The position numbers and the translations under genes were made by a program. DNA of 64,000 nucleotides. It comes from RFSX01 sp965230215 (GTDB lineage Bacteria; Bacteroidota; Bacteroidia; Chitinophagales; Saprospiraceae). The stretch is taken from positions 186,001 through 250,000 of the forward strand of contig CBDDKN010000002.1 in NCBI GenBank assembly GCA_965230215.1, in the 5' to 3' direction. Of this stretch, positions 16,473 to 25,639 are shown in pieces; position 1 is the stretch's first letter, and every line of letters begins with the position of its first letter. Under the pieces are notes generated by a model that saw nothing but the letters and a program-made list of their open reading frames with translations, had not been told where the DNA came from and did not search any database.

Positions 16473-17987
16473 TTAGCTTTGTTCGGGCTTCATCTGAGGG
16501 AAGAACAATACATCCTGGATTGAATCCGAATTGGTCATAATCATCGCCAATCTATCGATTCCTATCCCGATACCTGCTGTTGGTGGCATGCCATATTCCA
16601 ATGCTCTCAGGTAGTCTTCATCCAATTGCATGGCTTCTTCATCTCCCCTCTTACCCAATTCCAACTGATCCTCAAATCTTTGGCGCTGATCGAGTGGGTC
16701 ATTCAACTCTGAAAAAGCATTGCAAATTTCCTTGGCATTACAAATGGCTTCAAACCTTTCAACAAGGCCATCCTTGCTGCGATGTTTTTTAGCCAATGGA
16801 GACATCTCGACAGGATAATCAGTAATAAAAGTAGGCTGAATCAGGTGATGCTCACATTTCTCTCCGAAGATTTCGTCAATAAGCTTGCCTTTACCCATAG
16901 ATCCATCGATAGGTACTCCAAGACTACGAGCCGTATCTCTGAGTTGGTCTTCATCCATTTGTGATATATCAACACCTGTGTAGTGCTCTATGACCTCAAA
17001 CATGGTATATCTTTTCCAAGGTCGCTTGAAACTGATCATGTTGTCACCTACCTGCACATCGGTAGTTCCATGAATCTCCATGGCTACATATTCAACCATT
17101 TCTTCCATGAAGTCCATCATCCAGTTATAGTCCTTATAAGCCACATATAATTCCATAAGTGTAAACTCAGGATTATGAAAACGACTCATACCTTCATTTC
17201 TGAAGTCTTTGGCAAACTCAAACACACCATCAAAACCTCCAACTATCAATCGCTTGAGATATAGTTCGTTTGCTATTCTCAAGTAGAAGGTTGTATCCAA
17301 TGTATTGTGATGGGTCTTAAACGGACGGGCAGCTGCTCCACCATATACAGATTGTAGAATTGGTGTTTCCACTTCAAGATAACCACGATCAGTCATGAAC
17401 TTGCGCATAGCGTTGATCATCTTGGTTCTTTTTACAAAAGTCTCGCGCACCTCAGGATTGACTGTGAGATCCACGTATCGCTGTCTGTATTTGAATTCCG
17501 GATCGGTTACACCATCATATACTTTTCCCTCAGCATCGGTCTTGACAACCGGCAAAGGCTTGACACTCTTACTTAATAGGACAAGTTCTTTTACATGAAC
17601 TGAAGTAGTTCCTGTTTGTGTCGTAAACACATAGCCTTTAACTCCTATGAAATCACCCAGGTCTAAGAGCTTTTTAAAGATCTGATTATAAAGATCTTTA
17701 TTCTCTCCAGGACAGATTTCATCTCTGTTTACATAGATTTGAATCCTGCCTGAACTATCCTGTATTTCCGCAAAGGAGGCCTTTCCCATGATACGTCTGC
17801 TCATGAGACGCCCGGCCAGGATTACCTCTTCAAAGCCTTCAGCACCTTCTGTATAGTTATCATGTATCTCTTTAGCCGAATGGCTTATCGGGTACGTTTC
17901 GTTTGGAAATGGGTCTACACCCAAATCAATGATTTTCTGAAGGTTTTCTCTTCTTATCGATTCCTGTTCACTAAGATGTCTGTCCAT
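16473..17987 (-). CDS. lysS: Lysyl-tRNA synthetase, class II
   Basis: Charges tRNA-Lys. The N-terminal OB-fold anticodon-binding domain (about 55-150) includes GRIQIYVNRDE. The class II catalytic core has motif 2 around FEFAKDFRNEGMSRFHNPEFT (residues 252-272) and motif 3 as AGIGIGIDRLAMI near the end. At 504 residues the length is normal. The start at 17987 lies 19 bases downstream of a TAnnTTTG element. It converges with the kinase gene, with stop codons back to back and no room for a separate terminator. Confidence 0.98.
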   Translation of the reverse strand: MDRHLSEQESIRRENLQKIIDLGVDPFPNETYPISHSAKEIHDNYTEGAEGFEEVILAGRLMSRRIMGKASFAEIQDSSGRIQIYVNRDEICPGENKDLYNQIFKKLLDLGDFIGVKGYVFTTQTGTTSVHVKELVLLSKSVKPLPVVKTDAEGKVYDGVTDPEFKYRQRYVDLTVNPEVRETFVKRTKMINAMRKFMTDRGYLEVETPILQSVYGGAAARPFKTHHNTLDTTFYLRIANELYLKRLIVGGFDGVFEFAKDFRNEGMSRFHNPEFTLMELYVAYKDYNWMMDFMEEMVEYVAMEIHGTTDVQVGDNMISFKRPWKRYTMFEVIEHYTGVDISQMDEDQLRDTARSLGVPIDGSMGKGKLIDEIFGEKCEHHLIQPTFITDYPVEMSPLAKKHRSKDGLVERFEAICNAKEICNAFSELNDPLDQRQRFEDQLELGKRGDEEAMQLDEDYLRALEYGMPPTAGIGIGIDRLAMIMTNSDSIQDVLFFPQMKPEQS

Positions 17988-18005
17988 TACATTTTAATTG
18001 ATGCG

Positions 18006-18013
18006 CAAAATTA
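18006..18013 (-). promoter_or_regulatory. Possible -7 element for lysS
   Basis: TAATTTTG on the minus strand matches TAnnTTTG exactly, with the ATG 19 bases away. No TTTG is present at the usual spacing upstream. Confidence 0.35.
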
Positions 18014-18081
18014 ATATATAATTCACAGCAGTCTAAGGAAATTAGAAATTCTGAATATTACTTTTAGCTTCCTTAGAATAG

Positions 18082-18097
18082 GCAAATTGCAATTTGC
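18082..18097. promoter_or_regulatory. Perfect 16-bp palindrome between lysS and the large T9SS gene
   Basis: GCAAATTGCAATTTGC reads the same on both strands. It lies in the 180-base divergent gap, 95 bases before the lysS start and 71 before the other gene. A binding site for a dimeric regulator is possible; no regulator is implied by the sequence. Confidence 0.35.
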
Positions 18098-18167
18098 TTT
18101 CGTTAATTAAATAATGAGGTAAACAGCATTAATTGTTAATTTTAAATTTTAATCCAGCCTTTAATTG

Positions 18168-21100
18168 ATGAAATTTTCAATCAGACTATCATTAGCCCTG
18201 ATTTTTATGTGGAACCTATCTATGGGTCAAACCACCCTTTTGGACGATCCTGGTTTTACTTTCACAGCAGTTAGCGGTCCGGATCCTTTATATGAATGGG
18301 ATTCTCCAACCATAGATATTTCGAATTGCACCTCAGTAGAATTGGTTTTTGATTTTGAATGGTCACTGGATTGGCCAGGTGGAGGCAACATGGAAAGCGC
18401 GGATGAGTGTAGCAGTTGTGCTGGTGACCCTACAGATCCTTTTGGAGGTGGTTGTGCCAATTGCTGGGACATGTTGTATACCCAAGTCTTCTTGGATGGA
18501 GGTGAAGTAGGGAGTGAATTACAAGGTGGACCGGGATGGGATCAACAATCTGGTTTTAGTGTATTAGGCCCCTTTTGCACTGATGGCGCTGAAGAGATGA
18601 CGGTTGAATTCGATGCAACAGTGCATGCAGTAGGTCCTCCAGCTGAGGAAATTGAGGTAAGCGATATAATGATAATATGCTGGGAAGCCATTCCCACAAT
18701 TGAAGAACCACTGGATGTGTGCGAAGGTGGGGAGATTGATTTGATAGGTGATGCAGACGATACAGATATAGTTCAATCATGGTTTTGGCAGACAAACGGT
18801 TCTGCATTGATAGATAATGATGCCATTCAGTCTACGATGGCAACCAATGTATCAGACGGTGATGAATTCACACTCACCACAACTGATGTCAACAGTTGCC
18901 AGGGTACCGAAACAATAGAAGTTGCTGTAAGTACTTATGATGTGGAAGTAAGTGGAGGTGGCATTATATGCGAAATAGGTTGTACGGACGAAGATTCAGA
19001 TCTCCTCATTGAGTTAACGGGTGGCAATCCTCTATATTCTGTAAATCTTAATGTCAATGGATTTCCTCTTCCTTTTGTTCCTTCGATAGACGTAGAGGGT
19101 GTGTTTAGAATATGCAGTGATCCGGATGTTGGATTTCCAGAATATGACGATAGCACAGATCCTCCCGAGATTACATTGCCCAGCTTTTTCTTCCCAATAG
19201 ACATCGAGGTCATTAGCGTGACAGACGATTCTGGTTGCCAGGGAAACATCATTAATGGATCTGTAAATTACAGCATCCAGACACCACCAGATATCAACGA
19301 TCCCGATTCGCCTGAATACTGTGTTGAAGCAGATGGCACAATCGATCTCACATTAATGAATGATGATATCTCTACTGATGGATTTGACATCCTATGGTTT
19401 GAAGATGAAGATCTAGAAGAAGAAATATCAGATCCTACAATGTATGAAGTAGCTAATGGCTCTACCGTCTATGCGATAGTTGACGATGGTGATTGTATTT
19501 CAGAAACTGTAGAAGTCGAATTGGATCTTTTAATTCAACCCGAAATAGAAATAATAACTAGTCCCATTGCCGGATGTGGCATCGGAGATTTTTTCCTTCC
19601 CGACATTGCTGACATAGCGGACATTGAGAATGCGGTCAATCCTGGATACTACCTTGATCCCAATGGAGAAAACGGGCCCGTTACATCTATTGACCCTGAA
19701 GATGTTGATGAGATTTACATCTTTGATTCTGCAGGTGAAAATTGCTTTGACGAAGCTGTGGTTCCAGTTCAAATTTTACAAGGTCCGGACGTTGAAAGTC
19801 CGTTGGATGAACTGGCTGGTTGTGGAGAACTTTTTCTTCCGTTTCCAACAGGATCTGACATAGATATGGCGATCTACAATACTGAAGAAGATGGAACAGG
19901 GGACAGCTTTAATCCAGGTGATGTAATAAGCATAACAGATAATCTCGATGAAATCTTTTTAATAGCATCAAATATTAATGGTTGCACAACTACAATAGAA
20001 CTGGAGATTAATCTTGAAAACTCAATTGACTATACCGTGGTGATTAACTCACCCAGTTGTGATTCACTGATACTTCCAGCAATCATCCCTGCCAGTGCAT
20101 CTGTATCATATTATACAGCAAGTATGGGTGGGGGCATGATGCTATCGCCCGGTGATATAATCTATGCCCCATTTGATGGCACCTTGTATATATTTGATAC
20201 GCAACTCACCGGGGATTGCGCAGAAGAAGACAGTATTGATATCGTTGTTGGATTTGGACCTGAACCTGTATTTCCATCTGATACCACAGCCTGTGAGTTT
20301 CTTGTACTGCCAGAATTCGGAGGAACTACCGGCGCTAATATCAGATACGCCCAATTTCCAATTACTGATCCCAATTCTACCTACCTGCCCGGTGATACAA
20401 TTGCCTTCAGCCAATTATTGTATGTATTGGACACAATTGGATCATGTATATATTTCGATTCGCTTCAGGTCAATATAAATGTAGAACCAAATATTGGAGT
20501 GGACTCCAGCCTCATCATATGTGAAGGGTTTCTATCATCCACATTTAACTTCATGGATTATCTAGGAAATCCCCAGACTGGTGGTGAATGGAATTATCCA
20601 GTTATACCTGATTTCAATCCTACAGATTCAAGCAGCATAGATTTATCATTGGTACCTATTGGTACATATAGCTTCCAATACACAATTGAGGACAGTCTTT
20701 GTGGCTTGTTCACATCCCGACTTGATCTAGAGGTTATTGGCGTACCCTTTGGAGGTAACAACAACAGTTTGAATTTGTGTACCGTGAGTGAAGAACTGAA
20801 CTTTGTTGAACTGATTGGCAACCCGGATGAAGGAGGTGACTGGATGCAAGTATCTGGTCCTGAAGATGTACAGATCATTGATAGCACTATGGTTGATCTG
20901 AGCGGTGTACAACCAGGTGATTATGTGTTCATTTATGTTATAGAGGGGGAAGCCATTACCGAGTTTTGTGAACCGGAATCAGCTTCATTATTTATTGCTA
21001 TAGGAAGCGGTGCCAATGCTGGTTCAGATAATAGCATTACAGCTTGCCAGGGCGATATAATACAGCTAGACAGTTATATCTCAGCAGATGCTGAAACAGA

Positions 21101-23555
21101 TGGGATATTTGAAGGTGATAATCTTATATTCAGTGGGAATAGTTGGAATACAGCAATGGCAGATGCCAACACTAATTATCTTATCAATTATATCGTACAG
21201 AGTGATGATATGGCTTGTCCGAATGATACCGCCTTTATCAATATTGAGTTGGTAGAGCAACTTAATGCCGGTGATGCAGTGGGCGATATCATGGCATGTG
21301 AAGGAGATGAAATCGACTTGAGTTCTCTTCTGATAAATGCTTCCGCTATAGGTGATTTTGTCTTCGCCAGCGATCCAACTACTGTCATTACTGACGGTTT
21401 GTGGATAGCTGATACTAATACAAACTTTTATCATATCCTGGAATCTGCAGGATCATGCCCTGCTGACAGCTTATTATTCGCTATAGAAGTTGCTGAAAAT
21501 CCACAATTCAATATAGTCTTGCAAGGTGAAGACTTATGTGCGGGAAGTAATGCTGGGCTTAATCTTTCCATTAATCATCAAAATGTGCAAGCCAATATAT
21601 ATAGCATCAGGATTGAAGAACAAGTCTCAGGCACAGAAGTAATAAATATTGACAGTCTATCACAAACAGATTTGAGTTTCAGAATTTTCAGTAATGATTC
21701 TCCAGAACCCATCTCCAACGATTCCATATTTATTCCAACGATAGCTGGTATATATGTTTTACGTGTAACTGCTACTGATCTCGCTGGCTTATGTGCAGAT
21801 GATCTGGATATTGAAGTAGAAATTGAAGTGTTCGAATCATTTGAAGAAAACATTGATGTTACACTTTGCCAAGGAGATAGTTACAACTATAACGGAACAG
21901 ATTATACGAGTTCACAAACACTTACTTTTTCAAGTGGCGTCATTGGTTGTGATAGTATAATCAATATTAACATCAGCAATTATCCGCAGGAGACGGGCTT
22001 GGTTTCAGGGAGTTTCTGTAGTGGGGACACAATAGATGTCCTCGGAGAATTAATAACAGATGACACCCAGACCACACTTGTATTCGTAGATATGGCAGCA
22101 TTCAACTGTGACTCAATTGTTGATGTAGATGTCATATTTGAAGATGCCATTTTTGCCAACTTCCAGGATGTACTTTGTGCGGATGAGAGCTTAACGATTA
22201 ATGGAAATGAATATGATATCAATAATCCTACTGGAATGGATACGCTGCTGAGTAGTGCTGGCTGTGACAGTATTCTGACAATCAATATCAGTTTTACTCA
22301 AAACCCAGAAGGGTCATTCACTGCTGACATTTGTTCAGGTGAATCAATTGACATTGGTGATGACACCTATGATGACCTAAACCTTCAGGGAACGACAATA
22401 CTTGAAGGTCAAGCGAGTAATGGTTGTGACAGTATAGTTAATGTCGATCTCAATCTAATTATGGATTCATTCTTTGATCTTGAAGCTAGTATTTGTCCGG
22501 GTGACCAGGTGAATGTCGGTTCGGACGTATACGATATTATCAATAACTCAGGTACCACAATATTGCCTAATGCGGCGGAAAGTGGCTGTGACAGTATAGT
22601 TAATGTGTCAATATCAGAACTGCCTGCCTCCATGTCTGATCTTTCAGATGACATATGCCCAGATCAAACAATAACAGTAGGTCCCGATGTTTACAGTTCT
22701 GGAAACCTTTCTGGAAGCACAATCCTGAGTGGAGCTGCTGAAAATGGCTGTGACAGTATAGTTAATGTGAATTTGAATTTACTACTTCCTTCAGCACTTA
22801 TCGAAGTTGACAATTGCCCGGGAGAGACAAACGCTGATATAATGATCAACAATTTGGAATCACTGGATCTACCGGTATCCATACAGGTGAATAGTGAGTC
22901 ATTCGGACCATATACCGAGTCACCAATTGATCTGCAGTTGACTTCTCCAGGAATCTATGATATAGAGATCTTGGGTGCTGGAGGCTGCACCTATGCTGAA
23001 ACAGTCATGGTAGATGACCTGACAACTATTAATCTGGAGATCATCAATACAAACCTGGATATCAACAGCTATCAACTTGACATACAGACCAACTTTAATT
23101 ACAATTCAGCTGACTGGTCGTTTGATAGTGGTCTTGCAAATGCCAGCATGTCTGCAAATGATGGTTTGCAAATTACGATAGGTGAGAGCACTAATGTTAC
23201 TATTGAGCTTTCAGATGGGAATTGTAGTTTGAGCAGTACTGTGTTTTTATTATTTGAAGAGCAAGTAATAGATGAGAATATTTATATACCTAATATAATT
23301 GACATCAATGATCCGGAGAACGGATCGTTCCAGATATTTACAGGTGAAGGTATAAGCGTTACAGCCCTCAGTATATATGACAGGTGGGGCAATCTCATTT
23401 TCGATGCTGAGAATAATACATCAGAGAATATTCTGTGGGATGGCAGAAGAAACGATAGAAATGTAGAGCAAGGAGTGTACGTCTACAAAGCTTCAATTAG
23501 CTATGCCAATGGCAATGAAGAAACTTTAATAGGTAGTCTGACTGTTATCAGATAA
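18168..23555 (+). CDS. Very large secreted protein with type B T9SS sorting domain (gliding-motility-associated C-terminus)
   Basis: A 1795-residue secreted protein. Residues 1-20 form a signal peptide ending near SMGQ; ATG at 18168 is preferred over the TTG one codon upstream. The acidic, Cys-containing body has a first region with single Cys pairs, two similar blocks (GNPQTGGEW and GNPDEGGDW), and six tandem units of 52-54 residues, each ending in CDSI(V/I/L)-type sequence (about residues 1228-1535). The last 85 residues are the CHU_C/type B sorting domain (SIYDRWGNLIFDAEN, ILWDGRRNDRNVEQGVYVYK). Type IX export to the cell surface or medium is expected. No enzyme domain is recognised; adhesion is only a guess. 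Confidence 0.9.
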   Translation: MKFSIRLSLALIFMWNLSMGQTTLLDDPGFTFTAVSGPDPLYEWDSPTIDISNCTSVELVFDFEWSLDWPGGGNMESADECSSCAGDPTDPFGGGCANCWDMLYTQVFLDGGEVGSELQGGPGWDQQSGFSVLGPFCTDGAEEMTVEFDATVHAVGPPAEEIEVSDIMIICWEAIPTIEEPLDVCEGGEIDLIGDADDTDIVQSWFWQTNGSALIDNDAIQSTMATNVSDGDEFTLTTTDVNSCQGTETIEVAVSTYDVEVSGGGIICEIGCTDEDSDLLIELTGGNPLYSVNLNVNGFPLPFVPSIDVEGVFRICSDPDVGFPEYDDSTDPPEITLPSFFFPIDIEVISVTDDSGCQGNIINGSVNYSIQTPPDINDPDSPEYCVEADGTIDLTLMNDDISTDGFDILWFEDEDLEEEISDPTMYEVANGSTVYAIVDDGDCISETVEVELDLLIQPEIEIITSPIAGCGIGDFFLPDIADIADIENAVNPGYYLDPNGENGPVTSIDPEDVDEIYIFDSAGENCFDEAVVPVQILQGPDVESPLDELAGCGELFLPFPTGSDIDMAIYNTEEDGTGDSFNPGDVISITDNLDEIFLIASNINGCTTTIELEINLENSIDYTVVINSPSCDSLILPAIIPASASVSYYTASMGGGMMLSPGDIIYAPFDGTLYIFDTQLTGDCAEEDSIDIVVGFGPEPVFPSDTTACEFLVLPEFGGTTGANIRYAQFPITDPNSTYLPGDTIAFSQLLYVLDTIGSCIYFDSLQVNINVEPNIGVDSSLIICEGFLSSTFNFMDYLGNPQTGGEWNYPVIPDFNPTDSSSIDLSLVPIGTYSFQYTIEDSLCGLFTSRLDLEVIGVPFGGNNNSLNLCTVSEELNFVELIGNPDEGGDWMQVSGPEDVQIIDSTMVDLSGVQPGDYVFIYVIEGEAITEFCEPESASLFIAIGSGANAGSDNSITACQGDIIQLDSYISADAETDGIFEGDNLIFSGNSWNTAMADANTNYLINYIVQSDDMACPNDTAFINIELVEQLNAGDAVGDIMACEGDEIDLSSLLINASAIGDFVFASDPTTVITDGLWIADTNTNFYHILESAGSCPADSLLFAIEVAENPQFNIVLQGEDLCAGSNAGLNLSINHQNVQANIYSIRIEEQVSGTEVINIDSLSQTDLSFRIFSNDSPEPISNDSIFIPTIAGIYVLRVTATDLAGLCADDLDIEVEIEVFESFEENIDVTLCQGDSYNYNGTDYTSSQTLTFSSGVIGCDSIININISNYPQETGLVSGSFCSGDTIDVLGELITDDTQTTLVFVDMAAFNCDSIVDVDVIFEDAIFANFQDVLCADESLTINGNEYDINNPTGMDTLLSSAGCDSILTINISFTQNPEGSFTADICSGESIDIGDDTYDDLNLQGTTILEGQASNGCDSIVNVDLNLIMDSFFDLEASICPGDQVNVGSDVYDIINNSGTTILPNAAESGCDSIVNVSISELPASMSDLSDDICPDQTITVGPDVYSSGNLSGSTILSGAAENGCDSIVNVNLNLLLPSALIEVDNCPGETNADIMINNLESLDLPVSIQVNSESFGPYTESPIDLQLTSPGIYDIEILGAGGCTYAETVMVDDLTTINLEIINTNLDINSYQLDIQTNFNYNSADWSFDSGLANASMSANDGLQITIGESTNVTIELSDGNCSLSSTVFLLFEEQVIDENIYIPNIIDINDPENGSFQIFTGEGISVTALSIYDRWGNLIFDAENNTSENILWDGRRNDRNVEQGVYVYKASISYANGNEETLIGSLTVIR
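21850..22775 (+). repeat. Six tandem coding repeats, 156-162 bp each
   Basis: Units end at TGTGACAGTAT-like blocks that begin at 21945, 22104, 22260, 22422, 22584 and 22746, so successive spacings are 159, 156, 162, 162 and 162. In the last three units about 24 bases are nearly identical at the nucleotide level (GGCTGTGACAGTATAGTTAA core). They encode 52-54-residue modules with a Cys near each end. Confidence 0.85.
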
Positions 23556-23596
23556 GGAAATCCTAAATCATATTATTATATTTTGTTATATGTTGT

Positions 23597-23604
23597 TAAT
23601 TTTG
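23597..23604 (+). promoter_or_regulatory. Possible -7 element for parE
   Basis: TAATTTTG matches TAnnTTTG exactly and ends 29 bases before the parE ATG. The nearest upstream TTTG (23582-23585) is only 11 bases away, shorter than usual. Confidence 0.3.
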
Positions 23605-23633
23605 GTAATTAGCATCTAATCAATACAAGGCAA

Positions 23634-25511
23634 ATGGCACAGGTCACATATACAGAAGACAATATTAAATCGCTGGATTGGAAGGAGCATATCAGGCTTC
23701 GCCCGGGTATGTATATTGGAAAGCTTGGTGATGGTTCCACACAGGATGATGGCATCTATGTTCTCCTGAAGGAGGTTATTGACAACTGTATTGATGAGTT
23801 TGTTATGGGACATGGCAAACAGATAACCATCAACATCAAAGACGGACATGTGTCCATTCGAGATTATGGTAGAGGGATACCATTGGGTAAGGTCGTTGAT
23901 TGTGTATCCAAGATCAATACTGGTGGTAAGTATGATTCCAAGGCCTTTAAGAAATCTGTGGGTCTCAATGGTGTAGGTACAAAAGCTGTAAATGCCTTAT
24001 CGGAAAACTTTAAGGTATCTGCCTTCAGAGATGGGAAAAGCAAGACGGCTGAATTCGCCTTTGGAGAACTGACCAAAGAAAGCAGAATAAGTAAATCGAC
24101 AGAGAAGAATGGAACGCTCGTAGAGTTTACACCAGATCAAGATATCTTCAAAAAATACAGGTTCAGAGATGAGTATATTGAAGATAGACTATGGGACTAT
24201 GCTTATCTGAACTCAGGTCTTAAGATAATCTTCAATGGCAATACTTATCATTCAAAAAATGGTCTTCTTGATCTGCTTAGCAACAAAACAGATGCTGATA
24301 AACTAAGATATCCTATCATCCATTTATCAGGCGAGGATATTGAAATTGCTTTGACGCATGGCGCGCAATATGGCGAAGAGTATTACTCATTTGTCAATGG
24401 GCAAAATACAACGCAAGGAGGAACACATCTTCAAGCTTACAGAGAAGCAATTGTAAAAACTGTAAGAGAACATTTCAACAAAAACTTTGATGCCCGTGAT
24501 ATACAGACTGCTATCATCGGAGCCATTTCGGTAAGAGTGGAAGAGCCTGTTTTTGAATCACAGACCAAGACAAAGCTGGGATCTGTAAAGATGTCTCCAG
24601 ATGGTGTTACGGTGAGAAGCTTTGTAGTTGATTTTGTGAAACAGCAACTAGACAACTACCTGCATAAAAACAAAACTGTTGCAGAATCAATTCTTAAGAG
24701 AATACAGCAGTCTGAAAAAGAAAGAAAAGAAATTGCCGGCATTAAAAAATTGGCCAATCAAAGAGCCAGGAAAGCCAACATTCACAATAAGAAGCTGAGA
24801 GATTGCAAAGTCCACTATAACGATAAGCGTGGAAACCAGGAAGATAAAGAAGCGACTACCATCTTCATTACCGAGGGTGATTCAGCTAGTGGTTCTATTA
24901 CGAAAGCAAGAGACGTTAAATCTCAAGCCGTATTCAGTCTTAGGGGTAAGCCGCTTAACAGCTTTGGTCAAACCAAGAAGATCGTTTATGAAAACGAAGA
25001 GTTAAACCTATTACAACATGCCCTAAACATTGAGGATGGTTTGGAAGGTTTAAGATTCAATAAGGTCGTCATAGCTACAGATGCTGATGTGGATGGGATG
25101 CATATTCGACTTTTACTGTTGACGTTCTTTCTTCAATTCTTTCCTGACCTCGTCAGGGAGAAACACTTATTCATACTCGAAACACCTCTGTTCAGGGTGA
25201 GAGACAAACAGCAAACTTTCTATTGTTATTCCGAAAAAGAAAAACAAGAAGCTATAAAATCGCTTAGAGGGAAACCAGAAATCACCAGGTTCAAAGGATT
25301 GGGTGAGATATCACCAAACGAATTTGGAGCTTTTATCGGGGAAGATATTAAGCTGGAGCCTGTGTTGATTCGAAACAATACCCGCATTACGGATTTACTT
25401 AGCTACTACATGGGGAAGAACACTCTGGAACGACAAAAATTCATCATAGATAACCTCAAAGTTGAACTTGATGAATTGGATGAAAAGGAAATCATCACCT
25501 TGGATGAATAG
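23634..25511 (+). CDS. parE: DNA topoisomerase IV subunit B
   Basis: ATPase subunit of a type IIA topoisomerase. It shows the GHKL ATP site (EVIDNCIDEF near residue 47 and later GRGIPLG), the transducer domain, and the TOPRIM domain with TEGDSASGS near residue 415 and DADVDGMHIRLLLL near residue 483. Length 625 is right for Bacteroidota ParE. Choice of ParE over GyrB rests on overall length and the N-terminal sequence (IRLRPGMYIGKLGDG), so a GyrB paralogue is not fully excluded. The partner parC is often adjacent but is not here; the next gene is a TonB receptor. Confidence 0.9.
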   Translation: MAQVTYTEDNIKSLDWKEHIRLRPGMYIGKLGDGSTQDDGIYVLLKEVIDNCIDEFVMGHGKQITINIKDGHVSIRDYGRGIPLGKVVDCVSKINTGGKYDSKAFKKSVGLNGVGTKAVNALSENFKVSAFRDGKSKTAEFAFGELTKESRISKSTEKNGTLVEFTPDQDIFKKYRFRDEYIEDRLWDYAYLNSGLKIIFNGNTYHSKNGLLDLLSNKTDADKLRYPIIHLSGEDIEIALTHGAQYGEEYYSFVNGQNTTQGGTHLQAYREAIVKTVREHFNKNFDARDIQTAIIGAISVRVEEPVFESQTKTKLGSVKMSPDGVTVRSFVVDFVKQQLDNYLHKNKTVAESILKRIQQSEKERKEIAGIKKLANQRARKANIHNKKLRDCKVHYNDKRGNQEDKEATTIFITEGDSASGSITKARDVKSQAVFSLRGKPLNSFGQTKKIVYENEELNLLQHALNIEDGLEGLRFNKVVIATDADVDGMHIRLLLLTFFLQFFPDLVREKHLFILETPLFRVRDKQQTFYCYSEKEKQEAIKSLRGKPEITRFKGLGEISPNEFGAFIGEDIKLEPVLIRNNTRITDLLSYYMGKNTLERQKFIIDNLKVELDELDEKEIITLDE

Positions 25512-25639
25512 CAGATTGGCAGAAATTATTAAAACGCTCCAATAAGTACTTTTTACGTTTCATCGGTGAAATAATACAATTCAGATTTATTCGATTGCGC
25601 AGAGCCTGTAATACATAAAGCTTTGGGGAAAATTGAATA

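Noticed and set aside
21850..22775. Regular 162-base spacing suggesting a CRISPR array
   Set aside because: The units are coding, contiguous in one frame, and similar over their whole length, with no short repeat plus unique spacer structure.
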